The notes under the pieces are model-generated. The model ran no database searches. It was given only the letters and a program-made list of their open reading frames with translations, and had not been told where the DNA came from. A stretch of 64,000 nt of DNA from Paragordius varius (taxonomy: Eukaryota > Nematomorpha), in assembly GCA_964247055.1 (NCBI GenBank), contig OZ176050.1:12896001-12960000 (forward strand). The letters are read 5' to 3'. Shown here in pieces: positions 1 to 23,000 of the stretch. Numbering within the stretch: position 1 is the first letter of the stretch; each line of letters starts with the position of its first letter. Both the position numbers and the translations under genes were made by a program.

Positions 1-1249
1 TTTCTGTTTCTTTGCTTATAAATAATCTATTGATGGCATTCTCAAATTTAAACAGTCAAATTTGTAGGAATCTTAAAGGAAACATATTGCATTTTTATTC
101 ACACATAAGGCTGATTCCTTAAAAATAAATACATTTTTAACTTTTTATTATCTTTAAAGCGGGAAGCGAGTTTTCATTAGGTGAAATAATCACATCTGTT
201 AAATTTATTAGAGGCATTTATATTGATAAAGACTTGGCGCATTGTTTAGAATTTAAACCACCAATCCAAAGCACCGTATAAACGTAGAATTTTATCGAAT
301 AAAATTATGGATTGCAAATTATTTGCTAATAGTATTAAATAAGACATCCCTTTTTGAACCACCAGTAAAATTATGATAACCGAAAAGCGTGAAAACAATT
401 TTTTTATAAATTGTATACATTTTTGCTAATAAGGGGAGACTTGCAATTATAGGAGGAATTACAAGAGACAATTTATTTTAAACGATTTCATATTACGATA
501 ACTATCTCCAAAATATGACATTTTTAAACTAAGGAATTTTTCGTTTTACCATGGAAGCTATCGAAATTCGCAGGATTAAATTCTCACGGTCGAAACTATA
601 TTAATGCATATTGTATGCACTTTAATTCAAAACTATTGATTTTAAAATTTTACACCAAAATATGGTTATTAAATAACTATATTTTGCCTTTGCTAGACAA
701 CAACTTTTATATCACATAATATTTTTTTATGAAATATATTAATGATTGCATTTATTTAACATTAACTATAATTTATTTATCAAATAATTGCAATTTATGA
801 ACATTTTAGATGCAAATTTATCACCTTTTTAGTTTTTTTTGGTTGTATCTCTTTTAATTGACTCGACTTGGCATGGGTTAATGGGTGTTTCATTTTTATT
901 ATGTGAGCAAAAGAGATCCATTCATTGTATATAAATTAAAACAATTTTCAAACACAGTATGCACATTAATGCTGACCTATTCACATTATAATTGGTCAAT
1001 TGGCAATACAATATCGTATTAATAATATTTTGTCAATAATTAAATAAACAATAGAGAGAAATAATTAATTAGCATTTTGTTGTTTTTTTCCATACACTAC
1101 TGTGTAAGCCAATCAATTAACTATAATATTATGAATAATCCAGTCTAAATGTGCAGCATACAGTATTTTAACATCAACAGGGGCAAAGATTTGTCATTTG
1201 GATTGATTAGAGATTTTGATTAATTACAGTTAGTTAGTTAGTTGGTTAA
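1..1249. other. Intergenic, no gene seen, one MITE
   Basis: AT-rich sequence with no reading frame that looks like protein. It lies downstream of the minus-strand DUF229 gene. The only structured part is a palindromic MITE-like copy near 953-1172, described separately. Confidence 0.6.
953..1172. mobile_element. Palindromic MITE, family C
   Basis: The ends are inverted copies of ACAGTATGCACATT: the left end starts near 957 and the right end reads ATGTGCAGCATACAGT in reverse. The centre contains CCATACACTACTGTG, which also marks the copies near 29203 and 57103. The terminal CAGT resembles Tc1/mariner-type ends. No coding capacity. Confidence 0.55.
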
Positions 1250-4200
1250 TTAGGTAGGTGGCGGGTATTTGCAATAGCAATAGGGTTGTACATCATAATT
1301 GGGCATACACCAGCCCTGACTCCCATATATACTAACTCGCGTAACATCTTCGATTTTGTCAAATACGCCATCATTCACAATCATAGTTGCTTCAAACAGG
1401 GAATTGTGTGGATTAAGGGCCACAGTTATTGAATAGGTAATTGAATCCGTCGGTTCATTCATGAGTCGAGTTGAACCCATAACATTGTTACGGTAACCCA
1501 TTTTAGCAATTTGTATCTTTTTATACGTCCATGGCAAGCATAAATCATTATAGCCCTCAATTTTAGCATTGACAAAGGCGACAATATGTTTGGCTAATTT
1601 ACGGACCATAGGATCCTTCTTGGATAAAATTTTGTTCACGTTACAGGCACAAAAATGGATTGGAATGCCGGCATCTTTGCAACTTCGTTCATTGGGAATG
1701 GGGGTAAAGAAACTTGCCCCATAAGGGCTAAGACTAGAAAATGTGGCATAACTACGGACATAATCTTTGGGGTATGCTAAATGCATGAGTGTATGATACG
1801 TATCAAAGTGTGAAGTTAATTTCCGTGTATTGGCATTAAGGATGTTCCACAATCGTTCATACCTGGCAGGGAACCAGGTAGGGAGTAACACTTTTAGTAT
1901 GGGTAATTTCTCCTCAAAAGCTCCATGATAAGTTCGTCTGAAAGAATCTAACCTATTGCCATGATCAGAGAAGAGAAATACTATGGTATTATTTAGTGCG
2001 TTTGCAGCCGTTAAATTTGACAGCAAATGATAGTAGGGTGGATCCAGGAATCCCAAATTCCTTGTTTTCATATGCGTCATTTTATTCGTGAATGTGAATG
2101 CAAAGTATGGTGGTGGTGGTGCGTTACGCAATGCTCTTTGACGTGCATGATGCATTTGTAAGCAAAAAGCTTGAAGATATTGAAGCAAATCGCTGGGTTC
2201 AATCTCCCCCATAGCACAAAATTTATCGTGTGTTCGAACCTGCCAGGTCCGTATGTACATAGACATAGGTCTGTAATAGTAATCGACCGGGACCCGTCGA
2301 AATCCCATCCGTTTATAACGGCGAAATAAGGCTTGTTGGGCCGTATCCTCGGCAAAAAAGGTGTAATACCCTTGTCGTTGAAAGTGTCTCCAAGCAATCT
2401 CTGTCCTGTCATCAAAGTATAGGCGTTGATTTGATGGAACACATGTTGCTACAATAGATTAAATAATGGATAACACACACATTCAAATATATTGTAAAAT
2501 CATTTGATAAACCAATATGTGCATCGTAGCTAACAATTTTAATGGCAATTATATTACCTTAAAGTAGAGATTGTAATGGTTCCGGCACATTTTGTTCTCA
2601 GTTTTGGCTCGTTTTTTGAAAAAAGTATTAAAAGATACAAGTGTAGAATTTTAAAAAAATAACCGTTTCATTTTTCTGTTGTTTGGATGGTTTTCCGATT
2701 TTATTTTTTATTTTTAGATTACTTCATTTTGATACAATGTGAAGAAATATAAATGCACATTATTTTATATTGTATGGTACTTTTATCTGATAAATATGAA
2801 CTTTTAATTATTTTTTAAAACGCTTGTTTAACAATGGTGGCTTTAACCAAAAACGGTTGTGTTAATCTATTTCCTGGAAATATGATTCCATACTCCACAC
2901 TTTAACATCAACATATAAAAAAATTTAATGTTCCGCCTATTTTAGAATGATTAACAAAAACTTATAATGTAAAGTTAGGCCCTATTTATCCAAAAATTAT
3001 ATGATGCTAATACGGTACCGCCATCAAAAGTTATGGTGCCGTATAAAATATGCAATGTTTTGTATAATATCTCAATATCTATAAATTAAAACTGATTACT
3101 TTTTCCAATCTTTTAAAAATTGGTCATAATAAAAAAATCTTTATGTTTCAAAAATTATTTTTAATTTATGCTGTAATTTTATTTTTACGTTTGACAAAGA
3201 TTACTTGTAGTAATCGAAAATTCATTATTTTAATAAATTCATTCAATTATAGCTAAATTATAATCCCATTATTAAAATATATACTATATAGTTAATAAAA
3301 TAACCTATATCTTTTCCTTGGCAAGCAATACTTTCAAAATATTTGCCCATGAGTACGACAATCAAGTTAGGTAAAGTGTTTTCACCCACTTTATGGTGTG
3401 CACCAAACTCTACGCTTGCAAAATTATCTTTGATAAACTCTTCCGTTTCCAGCATTTGTCGATGGTAATTAATTTTTGAGACTGAATCTATCCCTAGCAT
3501 AAGGACATTCATACGAGGTAATTCCTCAAACTCTCCATTATTTTTTTCAGAATACCGGTCATTTTTATCAAATTTCAAGGTTGATTGAATAGATTTTTCC
3601 AGGGTCCGCGTTAATTTCATTGGACGGCGTTTTGGAATGAAGCGAGAAACAACACTCTCATGTATAGTTTGACCATTTTTGCTATTCCCATCTCTGCAAT
3701 ACACGTAAATGAATTCATGTGAATCCTGAGGTAAGGGCGTGATTGCTTCAGTTATAGCGGTAGCTTTTCCCAACATTATACTATTATCGGGTTCTTGACT
3801 TCGATTAACACCCCCTCGTAAAATGGGTCTGTAAAAGCATTTTGACTTTGCCTCCTCAGCATCGATTCCATTGGAAATTAGCGCATCGAAATCTAACTAT
3901 ATATAAATTTTGATTGAAATTGTGCAATTCGCTTAATTTCGTTTTAATTCATAAAAAAAATGAATAAAGTTGATTGTCTTTTAAAAAATATTCGTATTTT
4001 TGGTGGTATATAAAATTAATTTTCGAATCTCGTTAATTTAAACGCCCTAAAAACTAATAGTGGTTTCATTTATATTTATTTATATGATTATACTTTGAAA
4101 AATAGATTAATTGATTAAATAATTGAAAATGATTCATAATTTACTTTTAGATATTTCCCATCAAACTTAACTATGTGCGTTTTCTCAATCTTACAGGGAT

Positions 4201-4789
4201 ATTCATATTGTCCTTGATATTCTCGAACCTTATATTTAATACTGGGATGAAATGGTTCAAGCACCGGTAATGTACATTGCGTTCCCCATTGTTTATACTT
4301 TAGGGTGGACATGAGTTGGTCTTCATTGAATGTTTTCTCATACTTACGAAACAGTTCAAGTTGATTCTCTCTATACTCAAATTCATCAAAGGGAATGTAC
4401 AAGGCTGGATCTCTCAAATTCTGTCCTTTGAATTTGGCCAACGTTACATTATAACGCATCCAAGATGGTGTAGTCTGAGAGTAGGAATGTACATTTAAGT
4501 TTGAATTTTTCGGCGATTTTTTATGTTGTTTTGAAAAATGTTTTTCAGGAGCGTCTTTATAAAAATTTTCTTCTTCGTCTGTGGCGGCAAGTTTCGTTTG
4601 AATGGATGAAAGGAGGGTGGAATCACTTTGATCAAATGCCGCGGCTATATCAATCAATCTACCATCCGTTGTGTAATATAACCAAATCTCTTTAACTATT
4701 ACGCTTGCCACTACGCATGCAATAATGAGTGGGACAATTTGACGATTCGTTAGTCCTGAGGTGGTTGATGACAACCGTTTTTTTAACAT
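1250..4789 (-). CDS. DUF229 alkaline-phosphatase-like membrane protein
   Basis: Three exons on the minus strand: 4145-4789, 3305-3896 and 1250-2448, with GT-AG introns of 248 and 856 nt. Phases add up to 811 residues. The N-terminus is basic and followed by one hydrophobic segment (about residues 18-38), so a type II membrane protein is likely. The DUF229 domain (PF02995, alkaline phosphatase superfamily) is recognised from NVLMLGIDSVSK near 345-356 and the later NTIVFLFSDHGNR near 565-577, with EEKLPILKVLLPTWF just after. The family occurs widely in animals and its substrate is mostly unknown; a sulfatase- or phosphatase-like fold is expected. The larger intron holds a family E repeat fragment beginning about 24 nt from the 5' splice site. 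The next gene, XPB, lies upstream on the same strand 976 bp away. Confidence 0.88.
3186..3290 (-). repeat. Family E repeat fragment in DUF229 intron
   Basis: Read on the minus strand it starts with TTATAATTTAGCTATAATTG and ends after GATTACTACAAGTAATC and a TTTGTCAAACGT stretch. The same sequence occurs near 6030, 27118 and 31297. It sits close to the 5' splice site of the DUF229 second exon. Confidence 0.5.
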
Positions 4790-5765
4790 TATTAAATAAA
4801 AGCTTTGAAGAACGTTTAAAGTAGAGAATTTATAGAAAAAAAAGTTTTTTAATAAAATATATATATGCTCGGAATAATCAAATAATTCATAACTTTTATG
4901 AGTAATTTATGATAAGTAAAGGTAGAGGGTGGAAAAAGGAGAGAATAGAATCAATGATAAAAGTAAAGTTGGTTGAAATCAAAGGAGGTATGCGGAAGAC
5001 TTGTGAAATTATAATAGTAATTTTAGTATATATCACATAATTATTTTCTTTTATCAATTAAATTAATTTCCAATAAATAAGAATATTTTTAATTGATACG
5101 TTTATAAGTTATAAAATTGATTTTTTTTTGTTCCAAAGTTTTTTCAAATTTAATAAAAAATATTTTCGTCATAAAACTTACTGATATTATAAACCAATAA
5201 AATTAATAATAATGATAATAATAATAAAACCAAATAAAGGTAAAAATAAATTATAATGATTTAACCTCATTTAGAAATAAAATATAAAAGAAAAAAAAAT
5301 AAATCTCATTTTTTATATGCGTTTTATAGTGGATTTTTCTTGTAGCATCTAGTTGAGATGACCTATTTGATTTGATTGTATTCTTGTGAATTATTATTTA
5401 TTATAATACCTGTTTATACGGATAAATGAAAATATATTTTATTAATCCTAAGTAATACTAACTATATCAATTTTATAAAAAAAACTATTTTTTTTGGTCA
5501 GTAAATATAACACTAAATAAAATAAAAGGTCTTGTTAAATACCGACTTTCAAATCAAAACAATAAAACGATATAATAAAATTATCAGTTGATTTGTATGA
5601 AAGTGAAAAAGTAATACAAAGTATATAAAATAAAATGCTATTTATTTCTTCCTAATGCTAAAAATTGTAATTAGGTTAATTAGTTATTTGTAGATATATA
5701 ATAGATATATAAATAAATATGAATATAATAAAATTTATTGATTCACAACTATAAATAAATATAAT
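4790..5765. other. Intergenic, no gene seen
   Basis: Very AT-rich spacer between the DUF229 start codon and the XPB stop codon. It should hold the DUF229 promoter and the XPB 3' end, but I see no motif that I can defend. Confidence 0.5.
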
Positions 5766-15644
<9,879 letters not shown>

Positions 15645-15708
15645 ATTTTCGACCGAATCAAAAATGGTAAAGTCAATCGATTAATTTTTTGGATTATAAA
15701 ATTTCAAA
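15645..15708. promoter_or_regulatory. Shared divergent promoter region of XPB and CAMLG-like gene
   Basis: Only 64 bp separate the XPB start codon (minus) from the start codon of the CAMLG-like gene (plus). Both starts are supported by conserved N-terminal protein sequence, so the two promoters must share or overlap this stretch and the first exons. It contains AATCGATTAATT but no clear TATA box or named site. Confidence 0.6.
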
Positions 15709-16988
15709 ATGACTCTGGAAGATTTTGAAACTCGACGGCAAAAAATATTGGCGAATGCCGAAAACCGTTTGCGTAAAATACAAGGCATACCTCTAGTAAA
15801 AGGTTAAAATTGAATATTTAATTTTGTAGAGGATATAAATATACTGGACAAAGCTACTTTAGCGAATCTTATATCCCCAAATGAGGAATACAAACAAGAT
15901 GAAATCGACAATAAAGATTTTGGGAATCTTCAACCAACTGAAGAACTTGCTTCAGATATTCGACTAAGGCGAGCTTTACCATTAAGAACCGATGAAACAA
16001 GCGACTCTGAAATTGAAAATGAGCCAACAAATGTGGCAGTTTCTCCGCATACACTGGAGGAAGCCTCTAAATATTTTGCTCTAAATTCGGCCTATGTCAA
16101 AACAATTACATGGTGTTTAAAACATAAAATTTTATTTTACCTTTGCCTTGCTATCATTGTCAGATTCATTTTATCAACACCTTTTGCATTCTTGGTCCGA
16201 GAAGTATGAATTAATTATCTATATATATATAGTCTGCCCTTTTACCGTTTCTTATAGCTTATTCCATACTGTTTTTCTCACCCAGTATATCAATGGTATG
16301 ATGTTATTAGCTTCTTTTATTATCAAACTCTATTTTTTATTTTAAAAAATGACAACATTTACCTTTGGTAAACTAAATTTTACATTTAAATAATCGGTAA
16401 TTTCCGAATTTAATGTCCAAATTAACGTTTTTTTTAAATGAATTAAATAATGATTCTATAATGTTAGAGTGAGCTTAAATGCTTATTTGGCTACTAGTAT
16501 TTGGGTATATTAAGTTAATGTGGCATAAATTAAATATTTACCATATGTTTTTAATTAAATTATATATATTCCTGTAAAATTTATTAATTGACAACTAATC
16601 ATCATTGATATTTTTTAGATACGTTGCTTCAACGCTAACTTTATTTTTTATTGGCCTTTTGATACCATTTTATTATGAGTTTATTCCATATGGGATTGCT
16701 CTTTGTTTTTAATAATCTTTTTTTTAATATAAAATTAATTTCATATATTGTTCACAATAATTTTTAATTTTGCAGACGGTCAAAACATCCAAAACTGCTA
16801 TTAAATTGGAAAATAAAACATCGTCTAGCACTCCGAATCAAATACTCAAAATGTTGCTTATTTTGTTCAAATTTGATCCACAAACCATTGAAACAATCAC
16901 GCTTGCTCTTAATTTTGCCCAATTTATTACGAAAGATTTTAGTGTTTATTTCGTCTTTTTTGTTTTATGTGATAAACTTATATTTTAG
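15709..16988 (+). CDS. CAMLG: CAMLG/GET2-like receptor for tail-anchored protein insertion
   Basis: CAMLG works with WRB/GET1 in the ER membrane to receive tail-anchored proteins from TRC40/GET3. Exon 1 (15709-15802) encodes an Arg-rich N-terminus, RRQKILANAENRLRKIQG, the conserved GET3-binding type motif of this family. A 27-nt intron (15803-15829) follows. Exon 2 (15830-16203) encodes an acidic linker, then CLKHKILFYLCLAIIVRFIL, the first membrane segment. The last exon (about 16776-16988) encodes a hydrophobic C-terminus with FITKDFSVYFVFFVLCDKL, comparable to the human end. Between 16204 and 16775 there are two plausible exon pieces (near 16258-16295 and 16621-16708), but I could not join them in phase. 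The product of that stretch is therefore uncertain, and the middle of the gene may be degraded or use other splice sites. Confidence 0.75.
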
Positions 16989-18690
16989 CATCATATGTAA
17001 TATTAATAACATACCATATTTATGGATTACATATTTAATCTTATTTACGTGAGTAAAGATATCATAATTGTGTAATAAATGTATAAAACATGGTTTAGTC
17101 AATTTTAACGGTTAATAACTTTTTTTTATAATAATTTAGCAGTTGCAATTTTATTAAGCGAATTTATTAATGTTTTAGGAAAAAACTTTTATATTTGTTG
17201 TCTTATAATTAAAGAAGAGCTGTCCTACAATATATTCCATAATATTTAAGCAAAAGAATTTTGTAAAAAAGTCGTTTTCATACATTTCTCCGTTGTGTAT
17301 TATTTAGATTTTCCCAAAATCGTTCAGATGTTTTTAAATTATATAAAAAAGAGAAAATTTGAGGAGAAGTCCTAAATATTAAGGCCAAATAATTTAATTC
17401 GAAATCTCAGGTAACAGAAATAGGCGTGTCTGAATCAACACTTTAATTCAAATCGGGGTATCTAAATACCTCAGACAATATTTAAATTGATATTTTTAAA
17501 AAACTACCAAAAGAAACGGTTCCAATTTAAATGTATGCTTCTATCCTAATATAAATTAAATAAATTAACTTTATCTAAATAAAATTTAGTAATGGAGAAA
17601 AAGTTCCGTTTCAAACTATTTGGACGCCACTAATGTGACCAGATAGGCTGATTTTCGCAGTACAGCACTGTGTTTTCAGAAAAACAATCCGCTTGAACTG
17701 CATCCACTTTTATACTGCTTTTTGAAATTAAAAATTTTTTAATAAATTTATATTACCTTTTATCTAATTAAAAAAATTATTTTAGAATTTAATATTGTAC
17801 TCTCTGTACAAATAACCACATTTGTAAAGAAATGGTTCATTTTGCGAAAAACTAAGATTGGCCTATTTTTAATTGGTTAATATTTTACTTTCTGCTCGAA
17901 TTATACATAAAATTGGATATTGGATCGGTCAAACCGCTTATGATTGCATCCTTTCGCGCAGTGGCGAAACTATAAATCTACTTCCACCATAAGATTCAGG
18001 CTAATGGTACTTTCACACAGGGCTTCCGCAAAAAGAGGAGCCTCAAAATTTAAAATTAACAAAATTATTTTATGATATTTTAATAAATGTTTAATCAGGT
18101 TTACAAAGTTCAATTTTTGTTAATTATCAAACGGAAAACATAAAAATGTTTTTCCCGTAACATATATAAAATTTATTATATATGGCATATAGCTTCGAAA
18201 TAACCGTTTTTTGTATAAATTTTTTTTCCTAAACTTTAATTTTTATTAGTTTCTTATATTTTGCATTGGCAAATTCGAGATATTTTGTTGAAGCGTCCTT
18301 TAAACTATTTTCAAGCAGGATGGAAACGGTATAACGCTTTAAGATATAACAAAACCCGTTTTCTGAATAATTCGATGATGTTGAACATTACTATAGGTTG
18401 AGATTTTTAATTTAAAAATTTGTTTTCTTACAAATTTTGGTAAATTTTTGGAAAAAAACACAAATTAAACTCAAATTTTGAAAACGAGCTAATATTTTAA
18501 TCAAAATTCTGAGTGAGAAAAATGTTTAGCATTTTCCAATTATATATTTAAATGGTATAACATCTCAACCGTTTATATCGTTTTTATCATGCTCATAGTA
18601 TAAAGTACGCTTCAACAAAATTTTGCTAAAAATTAAATTTTTGAAAATAAGCATTTTTTAAAAAATATATTTAGTTGATATTAAAATTTA

Positions 18691-18752
<62 letters not shown>

Positions 18753-20090
18753 ATTGCATAATGTCGGATTTGCGTTTATTTTAGGAGAACAGTTCATTTT
18801 AAAAGAGCCAAAAAATTTGGGACTTTTAGAGCCCACATCTAAAAATTAAAATTTTTAAAAATAATGATTTGCTTTTTATATGTAGTTTATGTTATATTTT
18901 AGTAATATTTTTTGAAATACATTTAACTTTCACCTAATAATATAGGAAAAATTGCGGACCTTTTGCGATTCTATACGGTGCACCTACCATAAAAGTGTAA
19001 ATAACTTTCTTTAACTCGTAAAGTTGAAAACCAAAAGCACCATGATAATCTTGTTTCTACCAGAATATATATATTTCATTAGGATATTTTTTTGTAGGCA
19101 CTGTGTAAAATACCACACCGATGGTGTAAAAACAGGCAAAATATGTTTTAATTTTGTACTGCGTCAATCAAAATATATGGCCACATTATTGTAAGTTAAA
19201 AATTAAGTTTACTTTTTTATTATAATCACATTTATCATTGATATTAGCTGAAAAAGTGGTAAATTTGCATTATTTTTACATTTATCTTGTGCACACTTTT
19301 CATGTTGGCTAAATCTTTTTTGGTTTGCCATAAGTAATATGGAGTATTTTTGAATAAATATTTTATTATATTTCGGTGCGGTAATCTTATATAACAAACT
19401 TTTGCAATAGTTTCAATTTATTCCATATATATTAAAATATTCAATTTTAAACAAGCTTAGGGTATCTAACTTTTGAATCGAAGGACTAAAATGAATGCCT
19501 TGTATCGTAGTGTTAAGCAGTACCGTTAAAAGTCGAGGGATAAAAGTTTTCTGATAGTAAGATTATAAAGATGATATGGTGCTTTTGTTTATGGGTCTTA
19601 CGAATAATCTAAGAAAGATGTTACCACTTTTAATCAAAAAATGCCAATATTTGCTTACATTATAAATAAAATTTTACATGCTTTTTTTAATATTTATCAC
19701 TATATTATCCAAAACTATATATAAAAACAAAATTTATACAAAATTTAAAATTTTAGATGTAGTTTTCGAAGTTACAAATTTTCAGACATCTAAAACGGTC
19801 AAGATTTCTTTATTAACGTTCAGATGTCGATAATGCGCGAATTTTTTTTTAATTTATGTTAATTTTGACATCAAAAAAAAGTTTCAGAAAATTTATATTT
19901 TGCTTAAAAATATAATTTATAGTTAATAAGCAAATTAATATTCCGAATATATATACAGGAAATACTTTTAATATGCACATAAACTATTAGTTAACAATTC
20001 AAAAGGAATTTATAAATGTTATCAGTATATTTATTTTTATACCCTGCGAAGGATAATTACAGATATTTACGAGGCAGAGTGCGGCTCTTT
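16989..20090. repeat. Large dispersed repeat, family F, copy 1
   Basis: No gene between the CAMLG-like gene and the iron regulatory protein. From about 17440 to 19980 the sequence is a long AT-rich repeat with inverted subunits that also occurs at 47690-51480. Shared marks: CGGGGTATCTAAATACC near 17453, GATGGAAACGGTATAA near 18318, CCAAAAGCACCATGA near 19031 and GAAGGACTAAAATGA near 19479. The part around 18285-18410 is roughly inverted at 18540-18650. A TA microsatellite lies at 18691-18749. No protein coding is seen. Confidence 0.6.
18691..18749. repeat. TA dinucleotide microsatellite
   Basis: Almost pure TA repeat with one interruption, inside the large family F repeat. Confidence 0.9.
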
Positions 20091-23000
20091 ATGTCACGGA
20101 CTGATTGCATTGAAAATGTTGTTCTTGAAGGGAAAGCGTTTAAATATTTTAATGTACGGGAAAAATTAAAGGATATTAAAAATTTTGGTAAAAAATTTTT
20201 TTACTTATTATAGATACTTTGCCGTTTTCTCTCAAAATACTTCTTGAATCGTACGTTGTAAATCAAGAACACCAAAAAATTAATAGCGTCATTCATAATA
20301 ACAATAATTATTTTGGTTGGAAACCATCAAGAGTTTTATTTCAAGATTACATGTAAACAATTATGTATTAATATATAGGGGTCTACCAACTTTGATCAAT
20401 ATATTATCTCTTTTTGATGTCGACAATAAATTTTTATTGTGCTCTGAATTGGATTTTACCCTGGATTCTTTTTTGCAAATTGATTCGATTCAAAAGTTAC
20501 ATTTTTATTAATATTTATTTAGTTTGGAAAATCAGCTTAAGCTTGATATGATTGGGTTAAAAAATGGGTTACGTTCAGGAACCAATTCTACTTTAACAGT
20601 TAATTCATCATCACGTCGTTCCTCTCATTCTTCTGCGCATTCTTTTAGCAGCAAAAAATTTGGATATTATTCTAATCCAAATTATATGGCAGTACAACCT
20701 ACATTTGCAGCAATCGACAGTCAGGGGTGGCCTATGGTTTACCCTCCTGCATTTTATCAACCTTATAATAATAGTTATAATCCAAATAGTCCTTTAATGT
20801 TTCACCCCCCTTGTGGTTACCATGGATACGGAGGGGAAACCTATTTACCGGCAGTTATAGCGGTTGTACCACCACCCCTTGCGTTTCCTACCCAACCGCC
20901 CTACTCAATTAACCCTTTAAAATTAGCTGATGAATCATTTACCACAGATGATTATATTAAACAAGAGTTTCCTACCATCTCAGAAAAAAACGGTCCCCCA
21001 CATCGAATTGTAAAAAGTAGTTTTACACCCACACCTAGTCAAAAGCGAATTGGAAATGGTTCTAATGTTTCTGAAAAGCCGAATGATTGTAAGTCATGTA
21101 TATTATATCAAACTTTTTTTAAAACAAAATTAACTTTTTTTGTATCTTAATATTTCTTTATCAATAAATAGGTGATACTAATCTAAAACGCTTTGTCGAA
21201 ACTTGCTATTGTTTGGGCAAGAAATACGATGCAAACATATTGAATAACCGTTTTGGCAAAAATAAAATGTCTGTCGTGGCGGAAAAAGTCCACGAAAATA
21301 ATGGAGTTGATGAAATTATCGATGATTTGACAATTGTAGAGTCTTCACATCAAACCAATAATTTGACAAAAATGATAAATAATGATAATGATGATGGTAA
21401 CTCTTGTTGTATAATATGTGATGCCCCACCAGCTTCAACTCATTCAAAGCGGCATATAGTCATGTGTCCAGCTCATAATTTACCCACTGAAAAGTATTTT
21501 TTTCGTTCTTTTTACTAAATATTTAGGCATATTTTATCAAAATTGTTATTTTACTACAGGGAATGACAATATTTTGTTAGCGTTTGAAACAAAAGCTTGC
21601 CATTATTTCTATTTTATACGTGGGCTTTGAGAATGTTTTTGTTAAAATATTATTGGTATGATTTTTATTTCAGATTAATATTTTATAATAATCAATATCC
21701 AAACTTTCATATTTTTTGGACTGCCATATTTTAACGTTAACTCTCGAGACTGTGTTAAATGCAGGGTTGTTCTTGAAAACTAGAAATATTATAAATATTA
21801 ATCTATCCATACGAACATATGTGGAAAATATTAACTAAAATTGCGTTATTATATATTTAAAAGATTTTTAGCATATATTTTGCGATAAGTCATTAACATA
21901 TTTTATATTTTATTGCCAAAAACCCGTTTAATAATCATATTTTACTCTTTTTAAATTATTTTTTGCTATTCACAATTTATTTTACTTAAGTTCAAGTTAA
22001 TTATGAACCTTTACAGTAAAATATGTGCATATAACTCTAAATCTATATATAAACGCGCACAAGATAAGAATTATTGAAACTTAGGCCTTTATTTGCAAAA
22101 ATTTTGTCATAATATTATAAAAAAGCCAAAAGAACAAGAAATTAATTTATGTATTTATCAAATACCTTCATTTGTATAAAAATGCAGTATACGGCTTTTT
22201 GCATATTTTACCTGTTAGCATTCTATTTATATATAACATATTTATATTTATTTCAAGACATCTAAAAATAGTTTTTATTTATAAATTATCTATTTATATA
22301 TCTATCTTGTAACTCTCTTACATAAGAACATACATTTTAACATATGCATATGAAAAGGCGAACAAATATACATTAGCAATTTGGATTAAAATTTTTAGAT
22401 GAAATAAACTTATAATACCAATGATGTTTGATTAATGATGATAACTTATGAACATTTTAGTGTTTTATAACTTTGACCTAAATGTATATATGCTTAATTC
22501 AAATTTTGTTACACAATAAACAAATTTATCATAAATTCCTTTTAAAATGTTTGAATTAGATTTCTGATTTAACAATTTATATTTTTGTAATTTCGATATA
22601 AATGATTAATTTTGGATTTTGTCCGTTGACTTTGTTTTATAATTAAACGTTTCTGTCAATGACATCATTAGAGTTTTGTCTAATTGAAACAACTGCTTAC
22701 TTTCTACAGTAAAAACTGAAATTATACGGACAAAACGGAAAAATGTAAAGACAAATATTTTTTTCTAAGATACAATTATACTTTTTAAATCTGATTTATT
22801 TCAATATAACTCATTGTTAAAAATGGCAAAGTGTGAAATAGGGATATAAATTACTAACACAATCAATTCCATATTTTATTGTAACTAAATAGCTTATATA
22901 AGAAAAATTAAGGTTTATCAAAGCATGGTTGTCTTTTAGATAAATATTTGTCTTTATATTTTTACGTTTTGTCCGTATAATTCCAAATGCTGCATTTATA

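Noticed and set aside
4316-4695. Two plus-strand frames of 60-64 codons
   Set aside because: Both are antisense to DUF229 exon 1, which is supported by domain similarity downstream and splice phases.
20523-21493. A separate Ser/Pro/Tyr-rich gene between IRP pieces
   Set aside because: The phases of introns 3 to 5 join this block cleanly to the IRP on both sides, and there is no stop or convincing start of its own.
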